64,000 nucleotides of DNA, taken from Scatophagus argus. Its lineage: Eukaryota > Chordata > Actinopteri > Scatophagidae. Under the pieces are notes generated by a model. The model had not been told where the DNA came from, made no database searches, and saw nothing but the letters and a program-made list of their open reading frames with translations. The position numbers were made by a program, and so were the translations under genes. Shown here in pieces: positions 12,801 through 23,172 of this stretch. Location: NCBI RefSeq assembly GCF_020382885.2, contig NC_058495.1:18954127-19018126 (forward strand), in the 5' to 3' direction. Every line of letters begins with the position of its first letter. Within the stretch, counting starts at the first letter, position 1.

Positions 12801-15403
12801 TACGACCCGCTACAGGTGTGTGTGGAGGTGGTTGTATCTGGATAGGCCCTCCCCTCTGCTTGTATTTTTATTTTTTACTGTTTTCCTGTATTTGCGACAT
12901 TTCTGGGTATCTTTAAGATTCTGGATCAACTTTCTCCAGAATCACTCACTGGCGTGTTTACAAACATCAACCAACATGTCCTGCATAATATGCCTATAAG
13001 GTTAATCCTTCTGTTACATTCATCATTCAACATGACAGACTAGGATTGCACCTAAATGTGTAAAGAGTAAAATCTCTGCGTGAGCACTAACCTGAGGCCC
13101 TGTGGACTCTTTGTTCATCTTCTCAGCTCTCTTGGCCTGCAAGTACACCCTCAGTTTCTGAGCATGTTTCTTTCCCTGCAGTAGGGGGTACAGGACACAA
13201 TATTTTTTAAAAAAAGACTCCAAACTTGTATCACAGTTCCATGACTTGTTCCTGGACAGAAGCACACACACCTCATAATGGGACAGCCGCTGAGATTCAA
13301 AAAGCAGCACAGCCTCACACACATGGCAGTAGTCATCGGTAAGGAGACCCTTCAGGAGCTCCGCTTCACTCTTGTCTCCTGAGTGGCAGAACATACTGTC
13401 CACGTTATAATCGAGTCAAAGTGAATTAAGTGGAAGATTAACAAGAACAAATAATGGGCTATTAAACCATCATATTAAGTTCATTTGAGAAAGAAAAAAA
13501 ATCACAGTGTAATGCCAAGATATGTTAGATGTTATAACTAAGAGATCAGTGCGAGAGCTATACTTAAAAAATGTTGCTATTCTTGCATCGCAACACTGGT
13601 TGAATATAAATATTCAAGACTGTTTCTGAAAAATTTGAAAGTGCAAAATTGATAATCTATACAATGAGGAAAAATAGCTTTTCCTGCAATACATACTGCA
13701 ACAACTTCCTGCGCAATGGAAAATGCAGTATTATCTTTAATTTATGAACTTACATATATATGTACATATCATTTACCAAAAGGATTTCCCATGTTTACAT
13801 TTCACAAAATGTCTAAATAATTCAAAATTTGCCACTGAATAACTCCCACTCAACACCAACCTGTTACAGCGCTATACACAGCAATACCTACTAACACATA
13901 CAGCACATTGCTACTGTGAGAAACTCGTTGTTTCGAGCATTATTTCTGCATATTCAGTGTCTGATGCATAATAATTCTTCTGTATTTATACAACCTTTGA
14001 ATTTAGGAAGAGGTCAGCCAGTTTGCTCTAAGAGCATCAATAAAATATATCGCGCTATTCATTTCGATTTGAAAGACGATCATTTAACACTTTTAACATC
14101 CTGCAAAATCTCAGCTGATTGGGCAAAAATTTGGTTATGAGTGTGTCCATTTTTCTAAAACTGTTTGTGAAGTGTGTGGATTTCATCCTACTAAAATGCT
14201 TATAATTAATGTATTATGATCAATTAATCAGACATCAATGAATAGGAACTGAGGTGTTACAGTGAAAATCCATGTGTTTGCATAATTGCAGGCTGGTGGA
14301 TGATGACATGACTGATGAATGCTTTTAAAACTGGTAGTGACTGAAACTGAAAATTTGTACTTAAGAGCTGGAATGATGAGTTGGATGGTCAACAGATTAA
14401 AAAAAAGTGTATTAATTATATGTATTTATGTTTATGAAGATCAACCTTCACTCTTAATAATGGACCTAACTATTAAAAATAACTATTATTCAGTACTTAA
14501 AATGACAACTTCTGCCTTATTAAGTGCAAATCTAAAATTAATAAAAAAAAAAAAAAATAATAAGCCATTAGAATTAAGGACTCTATCACAGTTCCAAAAT
14601 GCTGAGTCCCAACTATACTGGCCAATTTTTAACTTCCTCATTCCTTCAATTTAATGCAAATAAAATAAAAAATACTGCAATGCCCTCTGTAAAATAGTAC
14701 ATACAATTGGAATTAACTAAACACTTTCAGCAATACTGCCCAAAATGTCCATGTCTGGTGATACATTTTAAATACTGTACTTACCAAATGATAATCACAG
14801 TAGCAGTTAACAAGAGAGACAGTAGGTATTAAATCTAAAAGTATGTGTACAATGTTTGCATGAGAGGAAATACTTTCTATTCACTCCCATTTCTTGAGAG
14901 CAATTTTATTCCACTGGTGAGCGGGGCCACCGAGTGAGGGACAGATGGACCATTTTTAATCTAAACAGCAGAGGAATGAGATCCTTCAAACTCACAACCA
15001 CATTTCATACTAGCTTCTCTGTTGCCTCGTTGCACTGCAGTCAATTCATTTGACTACACAAGTATTGACTGAGTTACCATAAATACTGCGCAACGCCTAA
15101 CGTTAGAGCTAACGTTAGACAGTTGACATTGCGTATTTAGCTAAGGGGCTAACTGCTAGCTCACTCGATTATTGAGCTGGCTAGCCAGTTAGCCAAAAAG
15201 CGAACGTTGGCTCGGCTGGTAGGACGCCGAACGGCTGAATTTGCATGTTCTAGACAAAACTCACCTTCAACCTGGGAACTATCTATTTTAGTGTTTATTA
15301 CTTTATCAGCATCTGTAACAGAAGCCGCGTGAGGGGTACTAGTAGTGTTATTTTGAGCGTCTGACTCCGCAAACAGCGGAGTACAGACACTCCTGTCGTC
15401 CAT
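9847..15403 (-). CDS. zmat1: Matrin-type zinc finger protein, ZMAT1-like
   Basis: Seven coding exons on the minus strand: 15403-15265, 13378-13272, 13175-13092, 12507-12372, 12240-11956, 11539-11449 and 10822-9847, giving 605 residues. All junctions keep frame. Four U1/matrin-type C2H2 fingers (CxxC, then HYxGxxH-like) lie at about residues 64-86, 121-143, 209-231 and 256-278. They are followed by [20 protein letters not shown] and KARGITPRP, which I associate with ZMAT1. The last exon encodes a Ser run, then Arg/Ser-, Lys/Glu-rich sequence resembling an SR or nuclear RNA-binding tail. Such fingers usually bind double-stranded or structured RNA; the specific role is unknown. Intron 4 uses a GC donor (CAG|GCAAGT at 12371-12370). 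Four fingers plus the long charged tail argue against ZMAT3, ZMAT4 or ZNF346. The family is firm; the exact paralogue is less so. Confidence 0.8.
15097..15200. repeat. TAACGTTAG / GCTAGC motif cluster near the zmat1 start
   Basis: ctaacgttag occurs twice in 22 bases (15097-15118), followed by ttagctaagg, gctaactgctagctcac and ggctagccagttagcc up to the zmat1 initiation exon. Similar clusters occur in wdr1 intron 1 and near 11190-11226. I do not know the function; they may be remnants of a short palindromic repeat common in fish. Confidence 0.6.
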
Positions 15404-15930
15404 CTTTCTCCCCTATCTGTTTGGTGCATGCGTAGTGACGACGAAGCTTTAGCAGTTGTTAGCCTTGAGTGGAAACCATTACAAAGTATTATTGGCCGAA
15501 AACGGATTTTACTAATAGAATTGATATGCTACTCTTTTACTTTCACATTTATCAAAGGTCCAGTATGTCTGCAACGTTTTTTCCTGAATATGGTTTTACA
15601 TTATCAAATTGTTTAACGTTTTGCGCATTTCTTGTTGAAAATTAAAATGCACGTCTGCACATTAAGACATTTGACATTTACTATTCACAATGTATAGAGA
15701 CAACTTTGAACTCCAAAAATAATGAAAAAAAGTTCATATTAAAATAGATTTTTTTATTATGGGACATGACAACATTTCAACATTTCTTTGACACAGGAAA
15801 AATCCAAGTAATGCTGTAAAACAAATTTATTGACAAATTTAACAAAACCAAAGTATCGACTTAAAATTGTTTCATGCAAAGACATTGAAGAAGGGGGTCA
15901 GGTAGAAAAACAGTGTAGGGCAGAAGGTTG
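15404..15930. other. Short intergenic gap between zmat1 5' end and gnrh2 3' end
   Basis: It holds the presumed zmat1 promoter and the gnrh2 3' UTR. A minus-strand AATAAA at 15826-15831 lies about 100 bases past the gnrh2 stop and is a good candidate gnrh2 poly(A) signal. No TATA box is evident for zmat1. Confidence 0.5.
15826..15831 (-). terminator. gnrh2: Candidate poly(A) signal for gnrh2
   Basis: AATAAA on the minus strand, 100 bases after the gnrh2 stop (15931-15933). Its spacing fits the short 3' UTR typical of GnRH transcripts. Confidence 0.6.
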
Positions 15931-16486
15931 TCACTTCCTCTTCTGGAGCTCTCTAGCTAAGGCATCCAGCTGTAAAGGGTGATGCAGCATGAGTCAGACA
16001 CAGTATATGCAAAACACTTAATGTATTGCTATAGTACAACTCTTTGTTCTTATTTCCTGTGTATAGTTGGGGCATTATGTCAAAAAGCGGGTATCTGTGT
16101 ACATCCTGCATCCTTGCAGCACCGGATTGGGCATTCACTTACAAGAATATTTCTCAGAACGCTCCTCCTCTGGGGCCTCAAGTAGCTGCATTCGCCAGCC
16201 TCACACAACTTAATCTCCTCTGAAATCTGAGAAACAGAGAGTAAGATTTGGAATATGAGATAAGAGAGTAAAGCGGTAAAGAGTATCTTCATTCTCACTC
16301 TCTCTCATATGAGAAAACGACTCACACACAGATAATAATACAGATTCAGACCTCTGACACGCCAAGAGAGTCCAGTTCCCTCTTGCCTCCAGGGTACCAA
16401 CCATGGGACCAGTGCTGGGCGTTGGACAGCTGAGCCCCCACACAGAGAAGCAGCCCAAGCACCAAAACCAGCCGAGACACAGACAT
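15931..16486 (-). CDS. gnrh2: Gonadotropin-releasing hormone II precursor
   Basis: Three coding exons on the minus strand: 16486-16352, 16226-16143 and 15969-15931, giving 85 residues. Residues 1-23 are a signal peptide with a Leu-rich core (VLVLGLLLC). Residues 24-33 are [10 protein letters not shown], the invariant GnRH-II decapeptide. GKR at 34-36 supplies the amide donor Gly and the dibasic cleavage site. The rest is the GnRH-associated peptide, with [20 protein letters not shown] and the ending [10 protein letters not shown]. Fish GnRH-II precursors are about this length. The coding exon begins in the 5' UTR at 16497, with acceptor cctttag, and is preceded by a probable non-coding exon ending at 17279. 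That matches the four-exon structure of GnRH genes. GnRH-II is made in midbrain neurons and acts on GnRH receptors as a neuromodulator. ptpra lies next to it, as in human. Confidence 0.97.
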
Positions 16487-16497
16487 GATATTCCCAC
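16352..16497 (-). other. gnrh2: gnrh2 exon 2 (includes 5' UTR end and start codon)
   Basis: The acceptor cctttag ends at 16498, followed by an 11-base 5' UTR remnant and the ATG at 16486-16484. The exon carries the signal peptide, the decapeptide and the cleavage site, and ends at the donor GAG|GTCTGA. Confidence 0.85.
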
Positions 16498-17278
16498 CTA
16501 AAGGCAAAGATGGACACTCATTTAGCTCTGATTAGAGCACGTTCTTTGATCCTTTGGTATCTGATTTAGGAAATCTAAACAAATTGCAAAGGGCTTAAAT
16601 ACTCTGTATAGGTTGCTGTAAATTATATTTTCCATCAGCTGCTTGGTGGAACGTTTGAACTAAATTTAAAAAGAGTCTTTTGCTCTCCAAACAAAAAACA
16701 CCATAGTGTATGCACAGTATGAGAGTAGACATGATCGTCCCCAGAAAGGTCCAATATTTTACAATAATATGAGGACACTTTATCTCGGACACGTTTTTAA
16801 TATTTGGACAGAATTATTTCCCTGCAATTTTTAAAATGAATTAATTAAAAATCTGATTATTTTTGTCCTTATGTGACTACAGGAAAAAGTAAATATATAT
16901 GAAAAAAATAAAATTAAATGCTTGCTTGCCATCAGTCAACCAAACGCATCAAAACATGCTGTGGCATTTGAAATAACATGGGACATTGTTTAAGGGACTT
17001 TCCCCATGTATTCTCTTTTAAATAGGCTGCTTTCTCCAATGTCCTGCCATAATAGGACAAGTGTCAGAGCAAATATTAAACTATTCAACAATACTGGGAC
17101 TATCAAATCTTCATAGTCAATTTAGCCTGATATACAACTAGTTTCAGGTAATAACAAGCACTTTTCATTAAAACCAAACTCCAGCAACATTTACTGTAAT
17201 ATTTATTTTGACATAAGCCATGCCTATTTTAGACAGAGTACAGTAAAGCTATGCAGAAGCACAAGAAAGCATCCTTAC

Positions 17279-17345
17279 CTTGGTCTCACCTCACAATTTT
17301 ATCTCTGCAGGTGTCCCACAGTCCCACCACAAGCTCCCTCTACCT
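17279..17345 (-). other. gnrh2: Probable non-coding exon 1 of gnrh2 (left limit only)
   Basis: The minus strand reads GAGACCAAG|GTAAGG, a strong donor with its exon end at 17279. It pairs with the acceptor at 16498 across an intron of about 780 bases. GnRH genes typically have such an untranslated first exon. The transcription start is not identifiable, so the right limit given here is arbitrary. Confidence 0.55.
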
Positions 17346-19560
17346 GTTCTTCACTTGGTCAAATGCTAAAGGTATCTCACAGTATCACATGTATAACACT
17401 GGAGAGATTCTCTTCAGCCTCTTGTGCCTTCTCAATATATGTACTAGTCTAAAGGCCCCCCTCCTGATGCACATTAATATTATCATTCCCTAATTGCCCG
17501 CCCATCACTGACCCCTATGGTCCCTCTATCCCCCAGTGGTGAAATGAATGTTCCCTGGGGCCAAGAGGTCCAGAGGATATGGCCAGTTCCAATTATCACC
17601 TGCAAACAGCACTGACGCCCCTGGGATGCATCACCTGTATCCTCGTCCAAAATCTGCCACTGTGGCTCAATGACAGATTTAAGTCATTCAGCTAACAGAT
17701 TAATAGCAGACCGTGTCATTCATGTGTACTTTTTTTCTGCAGCACACAGACTTATGAAAACATCTCAAAAATGGAACATGCCCCAAAAGTGCTACTCGCT
17801 GCCTATTATCTGAGAGTAAAAATGAGGGTTGTTTATAGTCTTCTAGGCCCTGCTGACAATTGTCTTTGACTAATAGCAAGTAATCGTATTTTGCAGATCA
17901 AACAGTAGGCTCGTGTCACAAGGTAAAGCTCAATAGTTCCCATTTCCTCTCTTCTTGCACCTGTTTTGACCGCAGTGACCCGTCACACATCCTCGCTCTA
18001 ACCCCGATGACCGCACAATCAGGGGAAACACTGACGACAAGGGGAACAAACACTGGATTCCTGGCCAGGCCACTGATGACATCCCTCACAATTAAAGGAG
18101 GAAAGGTCTTTCCTTTTCAGAGTTTTTTGCAGCAGAACCCATTTCATCTGTCAGCTGGAGGGCTGTTTGCTGCAATGGATTGGCTGACACAAGACGAGTC
18201 CAAGATGCAATCACTCATGATCTTACCTGTCAATATGACGCAAGAGCTGTTACCTTTACAGAAGCCTGTCAATTAACATTTACAAGTTTAACATAATGCT
18301 GATGGATGGTTACATTGCATTTAAGAGATGCAATTACAAAATCATGTTAATGGTGTAGCTCATGCAGGTTCAGTTTATTGCCTGAATCTCCTCATGCTTT
18401 TGACCAATATATACACTGTTGTGAACCTCTTGCTGGTTAACGCTTGTACAGAATGCACTTGACAGTAAACGGTTTGTTACTTAACAGTTTATTAAAGCAT
18501 GAAAGAAATCAGTGGATCAAAGTTGCTCCTGATCCTCAGTTGTTCCATTTTAAAGGGCTACTCCAGTGATTTATCATTACACTTTCAGAACATTTAGGGG
18601 CTATAAGAAGCACAAAAAAAGACTTCAGAGTTTCTGGTATGAGCAAAGTTTCAAAATCACTGAAACTTGCATTTCCTTTAAAATATTTTTTTCCTGTCTC
18701 AAACGCTCAGTTCTGTCAATTTCTTCGCTTTGTAAATGCAGACTTTGTGTTGAAGAATGGACGTTCTCAGCGAGGTAATAACCCCTTGATGTGATCAGGG
18801 TTAATCATGTATACTACAGAAACATCCCCAGGAGCCACACAAGACATCATACAACCTGCTGAAACTAAACTGCATTTTGCGTGTGAAATCAGTCAACTGC
18901 CCCTTTAAGTTATCACACTGTTTAGGATTATGCTGGATATTTTTCTCTCTGTCCATAATTGGGAATTTCTGCTGAGTTGGTAGACAACTGCTCAATTCTT
19001 ACGAAACCTAAAATCCACCAAACTGAATAACACCAGGTTCATTTAACAGTGATAGTTCCTTAATGTAAATGTGTTATTAATTATTTACTGGAGCAAAAAA
19101 AAGCACATTAATATTTGATCAGGGTGAAGGGTTAAACACTGATTGAAAACCCTTCAAGAGCAACACTCAAGAGGACTGTCTGATCTATAAGGTACATGAA
19201 CGAGTGGCAATTATTTTGCACCACTGTGCCATTAGTCTTCATTGAGAAGTGAGCTGTAATGAGCAACAGATTTTCTTCTTCTACTTCTTCTTATGGGATT
19301 TAGAGGCATCCTTTGAATTGCATTACTGCCTCCTTGTGGTTTTAATAATCTACTATTTCCTTATTCTCTTACGGAATACAGCGAATCTTTAAACGTGGCC
19401 TCCGTTCATCCTGTCCCCTGTGGCGTCAGGTCATCCTGACTTGAAACAAACAAACACAACGGACGTCTGTATTTGACATGTCTGACATCTGACGCAAATG
19501 CACTTCTGTGTTTTACATTACATTTAAAGACATAACAAAGACAGACAAATGATAAAATCT
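17346..19560. other. gnrh2 5' flank / ptpra 3' flank, intergenic
   Basis: No coding exon is seen. The part at about 17940-18285 is less AT-rich than its surroundings, repeat-free, and holds homeodomain-like cores such as CAATTAAAG and TGTCAATTAA. It could be a regulatory element of gnrh2. The remainder is AT-rich single-copy-looking sequence. Confidence 0.4.
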
Positions 19561-19567
19561 CAAGCAC

Positions 19568-19573
19568 TTTATT
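19568..19573 (-). terminator. ptpra: Candidate distal poly(A) signal for ptpra
   Basis: AATAAA on the minus strand about 3.6 kb past the stop. It precedes the sequence where the intergenic region before gnrh2 is assumed to start. It is a match to the hexamer only. Confidence 0.35.
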
Positions 19574-22280
19574 AGGTTTGAACAGTATCTTGCTTAGAAA
19601 GGCCATTTGGCATTATATAATTATATATAATTTCATCATATATATAATTATATATACATATATTCAAATGTTGAATAACAAAACACTAGAGACAAACATA
19701 GGCAAATTAAAAAATAGAATTTGCTTAAGACAATTATACCAAATTAAAAATGGCCAAAAACAAAACATCTCTAATACATTTCAAAATGGTCCCGATACAG
19801 TTCAATATACATCTTTTAAAAAGAAGAAGAAAGAAAAGGGGGGGATAAAATAAAGAAAGGTAGCAGACAGGAATAAAATATAAATAACCTTACATTATGT
19901 ACAAAAGAAGAGTGGGCAGTGACTACTGGGAAAAAATGTCCCAAAGGACAAAGCGAAAGAGGGAAAGGAAGATGTAAGTGGCCAGCAGTGACTGGAGTAC
20001 GAAAGGAGACACAAGGGACATACAAAGATGGCGAGAAAGAGAGCAAAGTTGGACACTAGTCTTCCACCAGTTGAACAATCTCATAATGAAGATGTACTTT
20101 TTGATTCTCTGGGGCATTCAAAATGCCCCATTAGGGCGAAGCTTCAGGTACAAAGCAATGTCAAACAGCGACACCTCGTTTCCCTTGGTAACAATGAGTC
20201 AGAGATGCAACTGCATTTAATGTATGAATGTATGAATTTTGGTTGAAGATTCGGGTACCCATGATTAATTGTCACGGATCCCACATTTAAGTGATATGGA
20301 ATGAAATGAAGCCATTAAATCCAAAGATGGAATTTAATTAAAAAGTGACCTCAATGATCATTTTGATCTGCAAAATCAAGGAATCTATTACACACGACTA
20401 GAGGGAATGTGAAAGGACAGATGGCCGACCCAGTCTTGGTTTTGGCCCCGTTGATTGAAGAGGGTTGTCATCGGCCCATTTGTGATCATTCAGTAAATAC
20501 TAGTGAGTTGGGGAAAACGCAAAGGTTCCATCACATGCTGCATGTTAAGTTGGGTAATTTAAGTTTCTTTTTGAAAACCGTCCAGTGAGGCACTTTTTAA
20601 AATTCACTTTAATAGCAAAATAGTGGGTCTCGTGGGTTGGCACAGTGTCGTGTTTTGCTGTCAAACTGCAATGAGACAAAGTGGTCACATGATCCAAACA
20701 CACACAATAAACCCATGTCATCGTAAAAACAAAGACAGAACAGCAAAATAAAAAAACTACCCCCTTCTATTGATTAAAGACCCAATAAGTGATGAAGTAA
20801 ATACACGAAGAACACAATGGCACCTAAATAAGAGTGCGGGCACTTTGTGATGCTTTGGAACAAAAGAAGACCTGAAATGATGATAATGATGCTGGAAAAG
20901 TTTCAGTGAGTGGTCAATTAAAATATCTGCTACTTTAGGTCACTACAGGGACCTTACAGAAGGCTTTTCAGACCCGAAAGAGTTTCTCAAGAGTTCAGAT
21001 ACAGTTAACATATGCCAATATCAAAGGCCATATTATCATTCTGACCTCATCTCTTATTTGGTTCTGTATTTTTAAGGGCTTTGCTTTTGGTGCAAATAGT
21101 GCATGAGTGTTCGAACAATAAACATTGACACAATCACCCTTCCTGAATGTTCAGCATGTTCTTTTAATGATGTCTACTATCAATAAATTATATTTGATTG
21201 TGCTCCTTCTTTTAATAAAAGTAATAACATGTGACAGTGTTAGTATAAGGTATTAGCGTGATGTAAATAATGTACAAGTTTGGGGCCGTTTTAAAATTAA
21301 AAACAAAAAAGATTTAAAACTTGGAAACAACCTAAAAATTTCCAATATCACGGTAAAATCTGTTAAAATGCAGGTGAAGCTCTCAATAGTCCTCTGGTGG
21401 GAGTTAAAAGCTTTTCAATGGAGATGAACTCAAGCTGAATTTGTTAAGTCTGTACATTTAAACAATCCTGGTATCAGTCATTTCAGAAATTTGGACCGAC
21501 GTAAAAGTAAAAAACAAAAACAAAACAAAACAAAAAAACCCCATAAAACACTAGTTCAAGTCTGAGCTGCAGTCGTTAAAAAAAAAAAAATCATAGCAAA
21601 CATTGCATGGCACACCTCCACTATTAAAGTAACAACGCATCCATTTTGAGGAGTATGTTAGCAACAGCATTCGAATAAAAAACATTCTTCTGCATCAGTG
21701 TTCGTGGTGGGAAATAAAAGGGCATCATTCTTTAAAGGAGTGACAGTACAGCGGAGTGATGTGAGGCTGATATAAAAAATATATATATATGAAATGACAT
21801 GACAGTTAATTCAGGCAGACTTGAAGGAAACACATACAGAAATGCTCAATAAAATCCACAAGAAATACTGACGTGTCTGTAAACAAACAAAATATGCTGG
21901 GTTTCTATGATGTAATAATGGAGTAACCTGTGTTGTTTGTGATTTAGCTTGTCAATGTATTCAACATCCACAGCATGTTTATCTCATAACAGATGTTAAA
22001 ATAAAATCAAAAAGATTTTAGATTCAAGTTTGACCAATTCTCCTTAAATTTCTGTATATGGTAAATAAAAATGATCTGGTTCAAGAAATGTGTTGGCCGC
22101 AGAAAATGAAACAGTGAAACAGAAATGCTTTCTTGTAGTGAGTATCTAAACATGATTCGCAGAGTCTCAGGCTCCAGAGCTGCATAACCAAATGAGTGAA
22201 GGACTTTGGCACTCTTTGGACAACACACAGTGATGTGAAAACACACCGTCTTCTCTGCCAGCTTATGCTCCACTTCTTAC

Positions 22281-22300
22281 AAACACACACACACACACAT
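22281..22300. repeat. AC dinucleotide microsatellite
   Basis: About ten AC units within the presumed ptpra 3' UTR, followed by imperfect units to about 22310. Confidence 0.85.
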
Positions 22301-23088
22301 ACACAAACAGATGCACAAAAATATGAATGGCTCCTGGAACTTAGCGTGTATGTTTATGTGTGTGCGTGCACGTGTCAACCTGAGCCTATGAGCTACATCA
22401 CAGAGAATCTGATCTCCAAACGTGAGACTCAAAGGGGAGAGATTTAGTAATTGGCCCCACAGATGGAACTAAATGGCTGTGCTCGTGGTGTGTGTGCTGC
22501 ATGAATGTCTAGTATTATTGTTTTGTCTGCAAGGATTCTGCTACCACACATGTTGCTACGGCGCGGCCCTAGCAAAGCCAAAAACGTGTTAATCCTCTGT
22601 CCCTAAAAAGTAAAAAAAAAGAAGAAAGAAACAAATCCAAACATCGTAACTGGACTCTGGATTTTTTTTTGTTGTTTTTACATGAGTCTCCAAAGATTTA
22701 TATTCATATATATTTATATAATATATATATATACTAATAAAATACATTACAGGTGCCACCCGAAAATGCAGCCAAACTCAAAACTGTGTCTGAAATCAAA
22801 GTAATAAGATGCAACACAGTAAGTATATATACATATGGGGGAGGGGCAGGGTTGGGGGTGAAGGACTATATTAACAAGACCAATATTACAAAAAATATTC
22901 AAGAAGGCATCTCAGTTATTTTATCTGTCCGACTGCACTGCCCTGTCCTTTGGGCCAAGGCCTCCGTTCCCTTTTCGTCTGGGCAGTTGATCCCATCCAC
23001 AGGTCAAGTTGTTTGATGAGTCTCTTTTTTTTTTTTTTAAAGAAAAAAGAAATCCATCAGATGGGACTATGGAGCTTTCTGCATGGTA

Positions 23089-23091
<3 letters not shown>

Positions 23092-23129
<38 letters not shown>
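23092..23129. repeat. TG dinucleotide microsatellite
   Basis: About 19 uninterrupted TG units roughly 45 bases past the ptpra stop codon, so it lies in the proximal 3' UTR. Confidence 0.92.
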
Positions 23130-23135
<6 letters not shown>

Positions 23136-23172
23136 CTGGCCATCCATCCATTCATCCATCCATGGCAGGTCC

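Larger units (their letters stand above)
19561..23172 (-). other. ptpra: Probable long 3' UTR of ptpra
   Basis: No coding exon is visible between the ptpra stop (23173-23175) and a minus-strand AATAAA at 19568-19573. Sequence up to there would make a 3' UTR of about 3.6 kb. It contains AC/GT microsatellites (22281-22300, 23092-23129), TA-rich stretches (about 22690-22735) and A-rich runs. The end point is inferred; other hexamers may be used. Confidence 0.45.

Noticed and set aside
13401-15160. Possible extra zmat1 exons in the AT-rich 1.9-kb intron 1
   Set aside because: Exons 1 and 2 join directly in phase 1, and nothing between them has both splice sites and a continuing frame.
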